DNA of 34,753 nt, from NCBI GenBank assembly GCA_021790335.1, contig JAJYEE010000026.1, positions 1 through 34,753 of the forward strand, in the 5' to 3' direction. The notes under the pieces are model-generated. The model was not told the DNA's origin and searched no databases. It saw nothing but the letters and a program-made list of their open reading frames with translations. Made by a program: the position numbers and the translations under genes. The stretch comes from Pseudomonadota bacterium. GTDB lineage: Bacteria > Pseudomonadota > Gammaproteobacteria > Acidiferrobacterales > UBA6901. Shown here one piece after another: positions 34,628 through 34,753 of the stretch. Within the stretch, counting starts at the first letter, position 1; each line of letters starts with the position of its first letter.

Positions 34628-34753
34628 TTACGGGATCTTCGATCCGATGGTCGCCAGCACCCCGGGTGATGTGCCCGCGCGGTAGTCATCGCTGGCCGCA
34701 TTGCGGAACAGCGATGCCAGATCGCTCCAGGACATGACCGTGGGATTCTGGTC
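34628..34753 (-). CDS. C-terminal fragment of a protein entering from the right edge
   Basis: The minus strand is open from the window edge to a TAA at 34628-34630. It encodes 41 residues beginning DQNPTVMSWSDLASLF and ending GVLATIGSKIP. The frame has amino-acid composition and codon use like its neighbours, and a strong stem-loop follows the stop, which supports a real gene end. The family is not recognised. Confidence 0.5.
   Translation of the reverse strand, partial: DQNPTVMSWSDLASLFRNAASDDYRAGTSPGVLATIGSKIP

Overview
The window is a GC-rich stretch of bacterial chromosome, about 35 kb long. The xseB-ispA-dxs cluster, a bacterial type V/A ATPase operon and an Isp-type (group 1e) [NiFe] hydrogenase with gene order small subunit-isp1-isp2-large subunit together suggest a gammaproteobacterium, probably a sulfur-oxidising or purple-sulfur-type lithotroph. 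The lineage is inferred from gene content and is not proven here. No tRNA, rRNA, CRISPR array, insertion sequence or phage gene was seen.

Layout. (1) 1-3550: the start of a divergent small gene running off the left edge, then the tightly overlapping isoprenoid operon xseB-ispA-dxs. (2) 3551-4751: a long, highly structured intergenic region, then folE2. (3) 24755 down to 4783, all on the minus strand (about 20 kb): hynD (protease), a small HupH-like chaperone gene, hynS-isp1-isp2-hynL (membrane-bound, periplasm-facing uptake hydrogenase), a nine-gene V/A-type ATPase (order H-C-I-K-F-E-A-B-D), then hydB-hydG-hydD-hydA (cytoplasmic group 3b NAD(P)-linked hydrogenase) with its own maturation protease, and a small membrane protein at the end. 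(4) 25054-32047, plus strand: hypC-hypA-hypB, then a DMT-family permease and a methyltransferase, then hypF and hypE. hypD is not in the window. (5) 32129-34455: a class I glutamine amidotransferase, a ROK sugar kinase and a small secreted repeat protein. A minus-strand gene enters from the right edge.

How it fits together. HypA/B/C/E/F build the Ni-Fe cofactor for both hydrogenases, and each large subunit has a C-terminal tail and a nearby M52-family protease to trim it. The membrane hydrogenase would feed H2 electrons through cytochrome b (Isp1) and an HdrD-like protein (Isp2). The group 3b enzyme would exchange electrons between H2 and NAD(P)H. The rotary ATPase between them links ATP to an ion gradient. 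The structural operon and hypCAB diverge from one 298-bp region. At its promoter core is a perfect FNR-type box, with -10 elements placed symmetrically on both sides at class II activation distance. This suggests joint induction under low oxygen. A second near-consensus FNR-type box lies at the same distance ahead of the secreted repeat protein.
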